From Ligustrum vulgare (taxonomy: Eukaryota > Streptophyta > Magnoliopsida > Lamiales > Oleaceae): a stretch of DNA of 64,000 nt. Each line of letters opens with the position of its first letter. Positions within the stretch are counted from its first letter, which is position 1. The position numbers and the translations under genes are program-made. The stretch spans positions 10,354,014-10,418,013 of the forward strand of contig OY743169.1 in the NCBI GenBank assembly GCA_963555705.1. The letters are read 5' to 3'. Of the stretch, positions 47,271 through 58,950 are shown piece by piece. The notes beneath the pieces were generated by a model. The model worked only from the letters and a program-made list of their open reading frames with translations, searched no databases and was not told where the DNA came from.

Positions 47271-47622
47271 CAGTACCGTAAGTAGAGGAAAATTTGCAAG
47301 TCCTTTGAGGTGAAAAATCATTTGAAGAGAAAGGCCACGTGTAGACGCGAAGCAAGTATACCTCTGCGAGGTTGCTAAAGGATTGGGTGGGGGAGAATGT
47401 CACGGCCCGGCTTTTCCCATACTCATGTGGCACGACAAGGATCATTTATTGTCGAATTATTCAGGATGTGCACTGACATGACCTAAGCAATTGCAGGTAA
47501 TATTAATAAGCTCTTCCCAGAATTACATTATGCACGCATTATAGCTTGTTGGCTCCTCTGTTGGGGAAGGCTTACCCGTATGCTTGTGAGCATCTCGGGT
47601 GCCGGACGACTGGTACGTCACA
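47271..47622 (+). mobile_element. Possible 3' end of another gypsy element with a short LTR
   Basis: A purine-rich stretch GGGTGGGGGAGAA (47386-47398) precedes TGTCACGGCCCGGCTTTTCC at 47399; the sequence could end at CGTCACA (47622), giving a 224-bp TG...CA unit. TGTCACG starts are common in Tekay/Del-type LTRs. No second LTR or target duplication was found. Confidence 0.4.
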
Positions 47623-49254
47623 AACTGCACAAAGTTTTTCTGAAGCAAAGAAGAACGAAGTCCACTGATGGGGCTGTTGCAAAAGGTGGGTCATATGCAG
47701 AATTTAAAACTTGTAACGTCAGGTATCTAAGTGAAAGCATTTGATTAGTCAACATTTTATTGAATCCTGTAAGTTGAAAGCGATGAAAATGTATTAGGTT
47801 GTAATTTTGTGCTATAAGCCATAGTTGTTTAAACAAATTTATAGCACAGAGCAGTGACACATATATTAGAACAGTACGTTCTTTAAGTCCATGTATGAAA
47901 GCACATATAGAAGGTTTTGGACTAGGCATAATCATGTGCTTCTGTGTATACTTACCCGATGGCACCTTTTAGTAAGAAAACTAAAAACCTTATGTGTCCT
48001 AGTTGCAAATTGTCTTACTGGGCTTTTAACTATCAAATAAAAATTTCACTGCTTATGGGCTAGTTGAGTTACCTACTTAATCATTAGTTCATCGTTAAAC
48101 ATACATACATACGGTACTTCATAAAGAAAAATATTTTTCCTATAAGCTATTACAGTAGGATATATGCAACTGAAAAGGCTTGAAAAGGATAAACACGCAC
48201 ATTCTACCAGATCTCACCGTATAGAATAGAAATGCCATATTAGGAGCAAAACTTGATGACTTTGATACTTAAAATGGCTAACTGTTTGTCTCTGAGATTT
48301 TCAAAAAGCTTCTTGGCAACAGTTTTTTGGCATTTCATGCCTCCCAACTGCTTTAAATTGCTTCTACCTCTGTAATTGCTTAACATCTGAGGCAACCTTG
48401 TAATTTTGAGAAACTTAATCAATCTGGCTTTTCGTCTGTTTGTTTATTGCCCAATGAACAAAAGAAGAACTCTTGGCCAATAACTTTATCTCCCAAATGT
48501 GTCTTTACCAGGCAGAAAAACAGAAGCTTGATACCAGTGCTCGTCTTGAACTCCTAAAGAGACAAACGCATGACTTCTCCGATGCTGAGAACCTTCTTTC
48601 GGAGGAAATTTATTTCTATAACCTTTTCGATTTTATTTGTGAATACTATATGTTGACTTCACTTTTTGTCGCAAAGCTAGTCAACAAATAAGTAAGGTTT
48701 ATCTTTGACTTTTTACGTGGAAATAATTCAATCTTACGATTATTTGGTTAAGTATGCGGTTCTTCCCTTGATGATGAGGATTTGAGCGTAATTAAGGGGA
48801 GATTTCAAGTAGACAGTTAATCAGATCAATACTGAATTGAAATGATGACGAATAAATCCACATTCAGTTCGATGCTGATTTGATAGCCATGCGGAATATG
48901 GTATTCACATGACGAAAGTTGGGAGAATTTTCTGTATTAATTGCCCTTCAATGAGCATTTATGTCTCTTATTTATAGTAACATAGAAGATGAGACATAAT
49001 TATTATAATACATCACGTCTGTAGGATGTAATTGACATTATCGATTGACACTTCTTAACAGACTAATATCAATTGATTACAATGATACATTACTAATAAA
49101 AGAAGTTTTGCCGTTGTTATATTCTGCTTGTAACCCTATCTGTTTGGTTTGAATATATAGATGTACTTTTTTTTACAGATTTTCGAATACACATTTCTGC
49201 TGATGATTTTATTTTATTTTGATTATGATGTCTTTATTTACTTAGTATTCAAGT
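47623..49254. other. Noncoding sequence with one exon-like stretch
   Basis: Mostly AT-rich. At 48512 an acceptor-like TTTACCAG is followed by an open frame coding AEKQKLDTSARLELLKRQTH and DFSDAENLLSEEI, which looks like real, charged, probably helical protein sequence. I do not recognise the family and see no clear donor. It may be an exon of a gene interrupted by the copia element at 49255. Confidence 0.35.
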
Positions 49255-49950
49255 TGTAGTCTTCAAAGGAACCTGCGAAGCAACAAATGCAATGATTAAT
49301 TCAATTAAAGACAAGAAATAATTACACTAAAACAAATGAGGAAGAAACTAGGTTATAGATTTGGATTTTTCCCTTTTTTGATTTTGGCTCAGAAAATCAT
49401 TCCAACACCACAAGTGCAACACCACAGCTTGGAGATTTGTACAACCACGAAGGAAGTATTGGTAATCACAAACCGAAACCGATCACGAAGATAGGCAGCC
49501 CACAAAGGTCACGAAGAACGCTGAAGATTCAAGAAGAAGGCACGAAGGAAGCATATAGGATTTCACACAGAAAAGCACTGAGAAGTCATGGCCAGACTCG
49601 GTCATTTTATAGGCAGAGAGTTCTTCCCTCAAATGGAGCTTAACGGAATGGAGAAGAGTGAGGAACAGGATGAGGCTTATCAAAATCGAGAATAATGAGT
49701 ATAAGAGATAAAGATAAGGTTTGATCGGTTTTATCTCCTTTTTCCGACATTATCTCCAAAGTTGGGTATCGAGCACCAATCCCAATTGAGTTGACTCCCT
49801 CAAAATACCCGACCAAGTGGGCTACAAACAATTGTGGTGTGGACTTAACTGATCTTCAATATTGGCTTATAAAAGCCTGAAGTTAAAACGGGCCTCGATT
49901 TTTCATCATCGCCAAAAAAGGGGGTTAATTTGGTAACACATTACCTAACA
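49255..49950 (-). repeat. 3' LTR of the copia element
   Basis: 696 bp, left copy on the plus strand. The adjoining AACCTCCACCTT (49951-49962) is the polypurine tract AAGGTGGAGGTT read on the minus strand. Confidence 0.93.
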
Positions 49951-50039
49951 AACCTCCACCTTGTTACCAAACTAACCTGTAAGCTTAACAAGGTAAAACT
50001 TAACGAGAAAAATAATAGCGCAAAAGAAACTTACATACC

Positions 50040-51631
50040 TGATAAGTGTTTTTTATACACTTATTTCTATCCTAAAAGTATGAATTTATATGTTTGTTTT
50101 AGAATATTTGCTATTTATTTTGTGTTATTTGTTTATATTTCAGAAATAATTCCAAAGTCGAGAAAACAATGGAATTGGAGCAAAAACAAGCAACTTGGAT
50201 GATAAAAGAACCAAAGTATGCAAATCAAGAATGGAAGAAGTAGATCAAGGGCTAAATTGAAAGAAAAGTCAAAGAAAGAACCAAATTGGTAGATTTCAGA
50301 AGTTCAAGGACCAAATTGCAAATATTCAATAGTTGGTTCGAATCAAGATACAATACTTGGAGAATTCTAGGAGCCAATTGGAAGCAATTAAAAGTCAAAA
50401 GGGAATGAAATATGATAAGAATATTACCATAAATTCATTCCAATCACACAAGATTTTCGGGCAGATTTTTAGTCATACTTTGAAACCTAATTTCGGGGCA
50501 GTAAACGTTCGAATTGGGAAAATCATATTTCATGAAGAATTGTATCCCTTTACGTTATCGTTCTAACGGATTTTGAATCATCTAAATCAAATAAGGGAAT
50601 AGAAAGATATGATCAAAATACTAAACGCTGTGCAGTGACAAAAAAATCTTCCGCGAAGGTAACTTTCCTTGTTCGGTTGAAACTCTTTTGGAATTTAATT
50701 TGGGCATGAAACTCAGCATTCTTTCTCCCCAAATAACCTAATTCTCATGAAAATCTATAAATACATGGCTTGGGGCACGAAATTATGGGTTCCCAATCTT
50801 CATAATTCATGCCAAAACGCTGTCCAACTGCCGAGGGATCCATTGAAGGCCAAATTCAAGATTGAAGAACAAGGATCAAGAATATGAATGGAGTGACATA
50901 TTTTCATACTTCTTGTGATTTAATTTCAATCATGTATTTAGGCTAGGTTTTTATTGTTAGAATTGTGATGAAGCATTAATTTATTGATTCCATGTTTTGA
51001 CTTTATGTTTATATTATGCGATTTATGAGATTGATGAATTTATTATGTTATTATTATCATCTATGATTGTGGACGCATAATTATTGATGTTTGTGATAGA
51101 TTTCTATGTTCGAAAGAGTAGGAATTTATTAGACCTTGATTCATTGCCGCGAAATCCGATAGGGGATAGAAATATACCCCTATACTTCGTGTTATCCCAA
51201 AAAGTGTTCATAATTCATTAATGCTTTTCTACATGTTTGGATTGGTCATAGAAATATAGGCTCATCTCTTGTAGGAAAAGGTGTTTATGCATCGCTCGAA
51301 AGGGGACATAAATAAATATAGGAACACGGATTTTCAATACTCATACCTTGTTATTAAATGTTTAAGTTAAATACATGGTTGACATGATTAACGTGGATTC
51401 ATAATTCTAACAGATTCATCTCATCGTTTTCATAAATCAAATTTTCTTATTTTCTTTAGTTTAATTTTTAATTTGTTTCTCAAAATCAAGATTTCCAAAT
51501 CCTAAATTTTCTTGTTCCGGTTAAGGTTTGTAGTCTAAAATACGATTTAAATAAATCTCTGTGGGATCGATACTCGGACTTAAAATCCACTTTATTACTT
51601 GCGCGACCCGTGCACTTGCGGAGCGTTATCA
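50040..51631 (+). repeat. 5' LTR of the nested Athila-like element
   Basis: 1592 bp from TGATAAGTG to GCGTTATCA. A TATA-like box TATAAATA lies at 50756-50763. The first 25 bases contain the palindrome ATAAGTGT...ACACTTAT shared by all related LTRs here. Confidence 0.93.
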
Positions 51632-51637
51632 AGTTTT

Positions 51638-51656
51638 TGGCGCCGTTTCCGGGGAT
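51638..51656 (+). other. Primer binding site (tRNA-Asp type)
   Basis: TGGCGCCGTTTCCGGGGAT starts 6 bases after the 5' LTR. It matches, with one change, the site commonly seen in Athila/Tat elements, assigned to the 3' end of tRNA-Asp. Confidence 0.8.
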
Positions 51657-51918
51657 TGTTATTTAAATTTATTTTTAGATTACTTTCACTAATTCGGACT
51701 TTTTACTTGCTTTAATTTTATTTTCACTTTTATTTTTAATTTTTAGGATTTTAATTTCTTTGTTTTAGTTAGTTACTAGTTACCTTTCTTTTAGTTGTGT
51801 ATACTACGTTCGAAAAAAGGGAATCTCTTCGAAGCTGACCCAGAAATAGAACGTACTTTACACCATAGATTAAGAGAACTTAGGAAACTAGATAAACAGA
51901 AAAATAAAAAAAATTCAA

Positions 51919-53580
51919 ATGGCAAACAATATGGCTTTACCTGGAGTTGAGTTAGAAGATGAGGGGAATAGACTCGTAGGAGATTTCATGACCCCACAAA
52001 TTGTCCAAAACCAATCAAGCATAGTTTATCCACCTTTTGGTCTTGCAAACTTCCAATTAAAGACCAATGTGATAAATATGTTTCAAAATGGACATCAATT
52101 CTATGGCAAACCTGATGAAAATCCACATGCACATGTGTCTAAATTTTTAGACATGTGTGAACATTTTAAATATCAGGGTGTGTCAGATGACGCCATAAGA
52201 GTTAGGTTGTTTCCATACACCTTACGAGATAGGGCAGTAGATTGGTTAGACTCTCGTCCTCCTGCAAGTATAACAACTTGGAATGACTTGGCCCAAAAAT
52301 TTTGCACAAAATTCATGCCCCCAGCCAAAGTTGCTAAACTCAGACATGAGATAACAATTTTTCAACAACAAGAGTCCGAGTCATTTGATGAAGCATGGAA
52401 TAGGTTTAAAAGCATGCTTAGGAAGTGCCCTCAACATGGATTACCTAAATATGAGCAGGTAAGGTACTTTTACATTGGCTTGCTCCCTCAATACAAGAGT
52501 CTTGTTGATTCGTCATCAAATGGATCAATAACTACCCAAACTCTGGATGGAGCACTTGAACTGTTTGAGAGAATAGCCAATACCAATGCAATGTGGGCGT
52601 CTGAGAGGACCATTCAAAAGAAACCAGTAGGTGTTTATGCAGTGGATGATATTTCAGCATTGTCTGCTAAAATAGACTCTTTGATGAATTTCATACAAAC
52701 CAACCATTTAGTGAAAAGTGTAGTAACTGGATGCGAGGAATGTGGGGCCAATCACAATACCTCGGATTGTCCAATTTTGGCAGCTCAAGCTGAGCAGGTC
52801 AGCTTTGTACAAGGGGGACATCGCCAAAATAATCCATACTCCAACACTTATAATCCTGGTTGGCGAAATCACCCTAACTTTTCATGGAGGGATAATCAAA
52901 ATGGAACTGGCCAGCAAGCCCCTCCACAGCAGGTAGTGGAGAAGAAACCTCAACTTGAAGAAATGGTTGTGAAATTGATGGAGAAGACTGACCAGTACAT
53001 GAGCCAGACCAATCAATTTATGGCTAAAACTGATCAGTTCATGACAAAAACTGACCAATTCATGAGGATGACTGAAACTACATTGCGAAATCATCAGGCT
53101 TCAATCAAAAACTTGGAAACCCAAGTTGGTCAGATAGCTCAGGCTTTAGCAAACAGAGCCCCAGGTACACTGCCTGGTAACACTGAGGTTTATCCTAGGG
53201 AGCAAGTGATGGCAATCAAAACTGTTGAAAGAGAGGTAGATTTTGTGCCAGGAAGGATCACTTTTGCTCCATGTGATAGAGTTTATGAACCTCCCACTCC
53301 TTTTCCCCAAAGACTGAAAGGTTGGAAAGAGAAACAAGGAATAAATGCAATTACCACACGCAGTGGAGTGAAATTACCTGAGATTCATGTTCAAAATCCA
53401 AATGAAGAAAAGGGAAAACTTATTGAGGCACCTGAAAAGCAATCTGCTGAGAAGAAAGAGGAGAATGAGGTAAAATTGACAATTAAACCTCATGAGAACC
53501 CTATTCCATTCCCGCAAAGATTACAAAAGCCTATTGAGGCACCTAAAATTTTTCAACATGCTCAGAAAGCTGCACATTAA
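51919..53580 (+). CDS. Athila-like Gag polyprotein
   Basis: 553 codons, open from MANNMALPGVELEDEG. The retrotransposon Gag domain spans about 35-230 (FYGKPDENPHAHVSKFLDMC, LRDRAVDWLDSRPPASITTW, FMPPAKVAKLRHEI), which packages element RNA. A Cys/His cluster at about 272-283 (CEECGANHNTSDCP) is the zinc-knuckle region. A short tandem repeat follows (TDQFM-type units, about 352-378), probably coiled coil, then the domain containing NAITTRSGVKLPE. The frame ends QKAAH at 53580, where homologous sequence continues in the next frame (53492-54259): a frameshift or local rearrangement near 53540-53570 separates Gag from protease. The Gag itself looks intact. Confidence 0.9.
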   Translation: MANNMALPGVELEDEGNRLVGDFMTPQIVQNQSSIVYPPFGLANFQLKTNVINMFQNGHQFYGKPDENPHAHVSKFLDMCEHFKYQGVSDDAIRVRLFPYTLRDRAVDWLDSRPPASITTWNDLAQKFCTKFMPPAKVAKLRHEITIFQQQESESFDEAWNRFKSMLRKCPQHGLPKYEQVRYFYIGLLPQYKSLVDSSSNGSITTQTLDGALELFERIANTNAMWASERTIQKKPVGVYAVDDISALSAKIDSLMNFIQTNHLVKSVVTGCEECGANHNTSDCPILAAQAEQVSFVQGGHRQNNPYSNTYNPGWRNHPNFSWRDNQNGTGQQAPPQQVVEKKPQLEEMVVKLMEKTDQYMSQTNQFMAKTDQFMTKTDQFMRMTETTLRNHQASIKNLETQVGQIAQALANRAPGTLPGNTEVYPREQVMAIKTVEREVDFVPGRITFAPCDRVYEPPTPFPQRLKGWKEKQGINAITTRSGVKLPEIHVQNPNEEKGKLIEAPEKQSAEKKEENEVKLTIKPHENPIPFPQRLQKPIEAPKIFQHAQKAAH

Positions 53581-54259
53581 CATTCCTTTCCTAGAAGTCA
53601 TTACCCAAATCCCCAACTATACCAAGTTCCTGAAAAAAATGATGTCAAGTAAGAGAAAACTTGAGGAACTTGAAGAGGTGTCACTGAATGAAGAGTGCAC
53701 CGCCATCTTGCAACAAAAGCTGCCACCCAAGCTGAGAGATCCGGGAAGTTTTTCAATTCCTTGCATCATTGGTGACTTAAAATTTAACAAAGTTTTATGT
53801 GACCTTGGTGCAAGCATAAATTTGATGCCTCTTTCAGTCTATAGGAAGCTAGGATTTGGGGACCCAAAGCCAAGCCCAATCATCTTGCAGTTAGCTGATC
53901 GTTCCATTCGATACCCATATGGAGTCATTGAGGATGTGCTGGTTAAAGTGGACAAATTCATATTCCCTGCTGACTTCGTGATTCTAGATATGGAGGAAGA
54001 TAGTAAAGTGCCACTGATTTTAGGTCAACCCTTTCTGGCTACTGCTAGAGCCTTAGTTGATGTGGAAAAGGGGGAGGTCATGCTTCGAGTAGAGGAGGAG
54101 AAAGTAACATTTGACATGGTTCAGCTAGTGAATCAAAATCCACTACTTGAAAACTGTTCAAAAATTGAAGTGGCACAACATCTGCATCTTTGTGAACAAG
54201 TTGAGTATGGGGTCAAGAAAAATGATAGGGCCTCAACATCATGTTTCATGCCGCCTTGA
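53492..54259 (+). pseudogene. Athila-like protease, cut off by deletion
   Basis: The usable part starts near 53555 (MLRKLHINIPFLEVITQIPN), the link between Gag and protease. The retropepsin-like domain has the active site D104-L-G-A-S (numbered from 53492) in VLCDLGASINLMPLSVY, and the later signature VPLILGQPFLATARALVDV. The frame ends TGA 54257-54259, and three bases on the sequence changes to the middle of the 3' LTR. RT, RNase H and integrase have been deleted, so this element could not move by itself. Confidence 0.88.
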
Positions 54260-54262
54260 GAA

Positions 54263-54795
54263 AGATTTCTATGTTCGAAAGAGTAGAAATTTATTAGACC
54301 TTGATTCATTGCCGCGAAATCCGATAGGGGATAGAAATATACCCCTATGCTTCGTATTATCCCAAAAAGTGTTCATAATTCATTAATGCTTTTCTACATG
54401 TTTGGATTGGTCATAGAAATATAGGCTCATCTCTTGTAGGAAAAGGTGTTTATGCATCGCTCGAAAGGGGACATAAATAAATATAGGAACACGGATTTTC
54501 AATACTCATACCTTGTTATTAAATGTTTAAGTCAAATACATGGTTGACATGATTAACGTGGATTCATAATTCTAACAGATTCATCTCATCGTTTTCATAA
54601 ATCAAATTTTCTTATTTTCTTTAGTTTAATTTTTAATTTGTTTTCAAAATCAAGATTTCCAAATCCTAAATTTTCTTGTTCCGATTAAGGTTTGTAGTCT
54701 AAAATACGATTTAAATAAATCTCTGTGGGATCGATACTCGGACTTAAAATCCACTTTATTACTTGCGCGACCCGTGCACTTGCGGAGCGTTATCA
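54263..54795 (+). repeat. Truncated 3' LTR of the nested Athila-like element
   Basis: 533 bp matching 51098-51631 of the 5' LTR, from AGATTTCTATG to GCGTTATCA. Its 5' two thirds, including the promoter, are missing. The right target duplication is intact. Confidence 0.94.
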
Positions 54796-54800
54796 ATACC

Positions 54801-56449
54801 TGTACCAATATTTAGAAGACTAAGACAGCTTCTAAATTTTACCAAAGGAAGCACCTTAGTGCCCATATCTGCAGGGTTGTATTCTGAAAGAACTTTCTCA
54901 AGTTTTACCAGTTCTTGAGAAACCATATCTCTAATAATATGTAATCTGACATCAATATGTTTAGTACGTTCATGAAAGACAGGATAGCAGATTGACTATC
55001 AGAATATACTGTCACATTTCCATCAAGAACACATAGTTTATTTAATAGACCTTTAAACCACAAAGACTCTTTAAAGGCTTCAGTAGCAGCAATATATTCA
55101 GATTCAGTAGTGGATAATGCAACAACGTGCTGTAGCTGTGATTTCCAACTAACACATGAATTACACAAAGTAAACACATAGGAAGAAGTTGATTTCCTAT
55201 TATCTCTATCACCAGCATAATTAGCATCAGTAAATCCTTTCAATTTTAATCCTTCAGTACTAAACTTATATACCAATCCAACATTACAAGTTTCTTTCAA
55301 ATATCTAAACAACCATTTTAAAGCTTCCCAATGATTGGGACCAGGATTAGACATGTACCTGCTAAGTGTACTAACAGCAAAAGCTAAGTCAGGTCTAGTA
55401 CACACCATTAAATACATCACAGATCCAATGGCATTAGAATATGGAATTTTCTTCATATATTCTTCTTCTTCTTCATTAGCAGGTGATTGTTCCTTTGATA
55501 AGACAAAATGATTGGCTAAAGGCAAAGTAACAGGTTTACAATCAATCATGCCAAATTTTCTCAAAATTTTCATAATATATGGAGTCTGATGCAGAAATAG
55601 AATTGAATTTGACCTATCTCTTTCAATTTCCATGCCTAAGATTCTTTTAGCAGTACCTAGGTCTTTCATGTCAAATTCATTACCCAACGTGGTTTTTATT
55701 TCATTCAAGAATTTCAAGTTAGGGCCAACAAGCAACATATCATCAACATATAATAATAAGAACACACAGTTATTATTAGCACTCCCCTGTTGATAATACA
55801 AGCAATGATCAAATTCACTCCTTTTAAAACCAATGGTTTGTACAAAAGAATCAAAACGTTTGTACCATTGTCTAGGAGATTGTTTTAAACCATAAAGGGA
55901 GCGTTTAAGAAAATACACATTATTAGGTTTTAGTTTATTTTCAAAACCTTTTGGTTGATCCATAAAAATCTCTTCATCAAGTTCACCATGCAAAAAAGCA
56001 GTTTTAACATCAAGTTGTTCAAGTTCCCAATTAAAATGTGCAACTAATGCAAGCATAGTCCTAATAGTGGTATACTTAACAACAGGAGAAAAGATTTCAT
56101 TATAGTCTACCCCTTCCTTTTGTGTGTAACCTTTAGCCACGAGTCTAGCCTTAAACCTTAAAGGCTCTCCCAAGGTATTTCCCTCCTTAACTCTAAAAAC
56201 CCATTTGCACCCAACAATAGACTTGTTTTTAGGTCTTGGGACTAACTCCCATGTTTGATTTTTATCGAGGGAACTCATCTCTTCATTCATTGCTTTCACC
56301 CAATTCTCAGCTTGTTTACTCTCTAAAGCTTCTTCAAAAGTATTTGGCTCCCTATCAACTAATTCTTGATAACTAGCATAAGCTAACTCAAAATCAGACT
56401 CTAACCTTTGAGGCACCCTATGTGTTCTCCTAACTCGGTCTCTAGCTAA
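54801..56449 (-). pseudogene. Copia reverse transcriptase and RNase H
   Basis: An open run from about 56447 to 54905. Numbered from the Met at 56416: AENWVKAMNEEMSSL at 36-50, the first catalytic Asp in LDVKTAF (D136), SLYGLKQSPRQWY at 173-185 and YVDD at 223-226; then the connection (NAIGSVMYLMVCTRPDLAF) and RNase H (GFTDANYAGD, STTESEYIA, VYSDSQSA). After SQSAI a small deletion and frameshift move the rest of RNase H (HERTKHIDVR onwards) into another frame up to 54801, next to the nested insertion. A TAG at 56448-56450 separates it from integrase. The sequence is of Tork/Tnt1 type from memory. Confidence 0.92.
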
Positions 56450-57292
56450 CTAATAATCAGATAAATGGTTTTGTTCTACTTGATGTTCCTCTACAACCTC
56501 ATCACTCCCAACATTTTCATCCTGATTGTTTTCTACCTCTAGATTTTGACACTCCATCTCAATTTGTGTAGTGGGGATTTCAACACTTACAGTCTCTAAA
56601 TCCTCTTTGGATTCGCCACTAGTGTTTTCTTGCTGTTTTTCTCTCACAATGTCATTCTCTGACTTTAGACACGGCATCTCAGTTTCATTAAATGTAACAT
56701 CACGACTTATGATGATTTTAACTCCAGTTTGACTTCTATCCCAAAGCCTATATCCCTTAACTCCTTCAGGATACCCTAAGAAAACACATTTCCTAGCTCT
56801 AGGTTCTAGTTTCCCCTCATTTTGATGAGAGAAAGCAGCACAGCCAAAAGTTCTCAACAAAGTATAGTCAGCACATTTACCATACCATTTTTCATGCGGA
56901 GTATCACCATTTAATGCACTAGAAGGTGTCAAATTAATCAGATAACATGCAGTAACAACAGCTTCACCCCAAAGATATTTAGGAATACCAGAACTCAACA
57001 TCATGCATCTAACTTTATCAAGTATAGTGCGATTCATACGTTCAGCAACCCCATTTTGTTGGGGCGTATATGGAACAGTTTTATGTCTAGTAATTCCACT
57101 TTCCTTACACATATCATCAAAATCATTATTACAAAATTCAAGGCCATTATCAGTTCTCAGATATTTTTATCTTCTTGCCAGTTTGATTTTCAACTTGCAA
57201 TTTCCAAATTTTAAATTTCTTAAAGGTCTCAGTTTTATCTTTCAACAGATAAACCCACACTTTTCGAGAAAAATCATCAATTATGGATAAAA
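56450..57292 (-). pseudogene. Copia integrase core and C-terminus
   Basis: The frame from 57112 to 56450 has the catalytic Glu region (TPQQNGVAERMNRTILDKVR), then HEKWYGKCADYTLLRTFGCA and KCVFLGYPEGVKGYRLWD. The middle of the core, 57113-57292, carries two one-base insertions in homopolymers (a T run near 57290 and an A run near 57165) that put the second catalytic Asp (RTDNGLEF) in a different frame from its neighbours. The first Asp is in the preceding frame (HSDLWGP). The long tail after WDRSQTG is acidic and poorly conserved, as usual. Confidence 0.88.
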
Positions 57293-58950
57293 AAATATCT
57301 ATTACCACCCATCGTAGGATGAGTGGCTGGCCCCCACAAATCAGAATGAATATATTCTAAAACTCTTGTAGTTTTATGCACAACAGATGAGAAAGATAAC
57401 TTATGATGTTTACCAAGCACACAGTGATCACAGAATGGCATGTCAGATACACAATCTTTTCCAAACACACCTTTAGCATTAAGCAATTTAAGTCCTTTAA
57501 TGCTTACATGAGCTAATCTATTGTGCCACTTGTGTGTTTCATCAGTGTTGGCAGAATTAATGGAGGAATTAATCACTTCAGCAATTGTCACATAAATACC
57601 ATTTCTCCTGATACCTTTACACGTGACAATGACACCCTTAGTCATTTTTAACATGCTATTTCCAATTTTACGTGTTTCATCAGTGTTGGCAGAATTAATG
57701 GAGGAATTAATCACTTCAGCAATTGTCACATAAATACCATTTCTCCTGATACCTTTACACGTGACAATGACACCCTTAGTCATTTTTAACATGCTATTTC
57801 CAATTTTACCAGAAAAACCTTCTGATTCTAAAGCTCCTACTGAAATAAGATTTCTAGCCATTTCAGGAATATATCTGACTCCACATAATTTGAGCACATA
57901 GCCGGTATCAAATTTTAATGTGATATCACCAATCCCAGCAATTTTATAAGCATGGTTATTACAGAGAATAGCATGACAACTTTCAGATTCTTGCATATTT
58001 TCAAACCAATTCTTATGAGATGAAACATGAAATGATGCACCAGAATCAAGTATCCATTCATGCAAATGTGATTTCACAGTAATATTCACTTCAGTAGGTT
58101 CAGAATTCAATAACACATAGACTTCACAAAGTTCATTGTCAGGTGAAGTAACAACATTTGCCTCATCACGTTTTTCTCTTTGCTTATTTTTCTCAATATA
58201 ACAATCTTTAATAAAATGTCCAAGTTTACCACACCCATAGCATTTTCTACCTTTTGTTTTACCTTTTGACCTGGACCGACTTCTACCTTTCTTTTTACTA
58301 CTAGATGCATGTCCACTTTGGTTATCATATGTCCTAGATTGAGACCTACCTCTCATCATATGGACCTCACCACTTTTTCTATCAATTTTCTCAGCCTTTA
58401 ACTCCAACTCTCTACTCCTTAATGACTCGATGACAATTTCAGTAGTTAAAGTCTCTCTCCCGTATTTAATGGCACTTTTAACCTCTTTATAAATATCAGG
58501 AACAGCATTTAACAAAATAACAGCTTTATATTCTTCAGGAACTTTTTCACCACAATTAGTGATATCTTACACAAGTTTATTGAAGACGTCTAAACTGTCA
58601 TCTAAGTCTTTGGAAGGATCAATTTTAAAACTGAAAAAACTTTCAAGCAGAAAAAGTTTATTAGGAGTAGACTTTAACACATAAAGTTCCTCCAATTTAT
58701 CCCAAAGTTCTTTAGTGGAGTCTAATTTACCAACTTTTCGTAAAACAGCATCAGACAAATGTAAAATTATAGAAGTGTATGCCAAATCATCTAAGTCCTT
58801 TCTTTCTTCCTCAGTCAAATTTGAAGAAAAAGTGTTATCAATAGCCTTCGAAACTTTTTGTTGAACAAGAATACCTTTCATCTTTTGTTGCTAGATTGAA
58901 AAATCCCCCTTACCGTTAAAGACCCCCATCTCAAAATGATGCGCAGACAT
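57277..58950 (-). pseudogene. Copia Gag, protease and pre-integrase region
   Basis: Starts at ATG 58948-58950 (MSAHHFEMGVFNGKGDFSI), then a TAG after 19 codons where the family has Trp, and a TAA at 58567-58569 where Gln is expected; the frame is otherwise unbroken. The Gag (UBN2/DUF4219 type) is followed by a Lys/Arg/Ser-rich stretch and a CCHC knuckle (CYGCGKLGHFIKDC, 92-105 from the Met at 58515). Protease has D157 in WILDSGASFHVSSH. The pre-integrase zinc motif is HNRLAHVSIKGL ... CDHCVLGKHH. A 46-codon tandem duplication lies between protease and that motif (57534-57809). The frame ends at a homopolymer frameshift near 57290. Confidence 0.92.
57534..57809 (-). repeat. 138-bp in-frame tandem duplication in copia pol
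   Basis: 57534-57671 and 57672-57809 look identical by eye. The 46-residue unit is KIGNSMLKMTKGVIV ... SANTDET plus one residue. Because it is 46 codons exactly, it does not break the frame. Confidence 0.93.

Larger units (their letters stand above)
50040..54795 (+). mobile_element. Athila-like retrotransposon, gag-pro only, nested in the copia element
   Basis: 5' LTR 50040-51631, tRNA-Asp-type primer site, gag, PR, then a truncated 3' LTR 54263-54795. Target duplications ATACC (50035-50039 and 54796-54800) are perfect and lie inside the copia element between RNase H and its polypurine tract. Pol after PR and about the first 1060 bases of the 3' LTR are missing; the junction is near 54260-54263. 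Shared LTR parts differ by about five substitutions and a small indel over 534 bp by eye. Confidence 0.94.
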
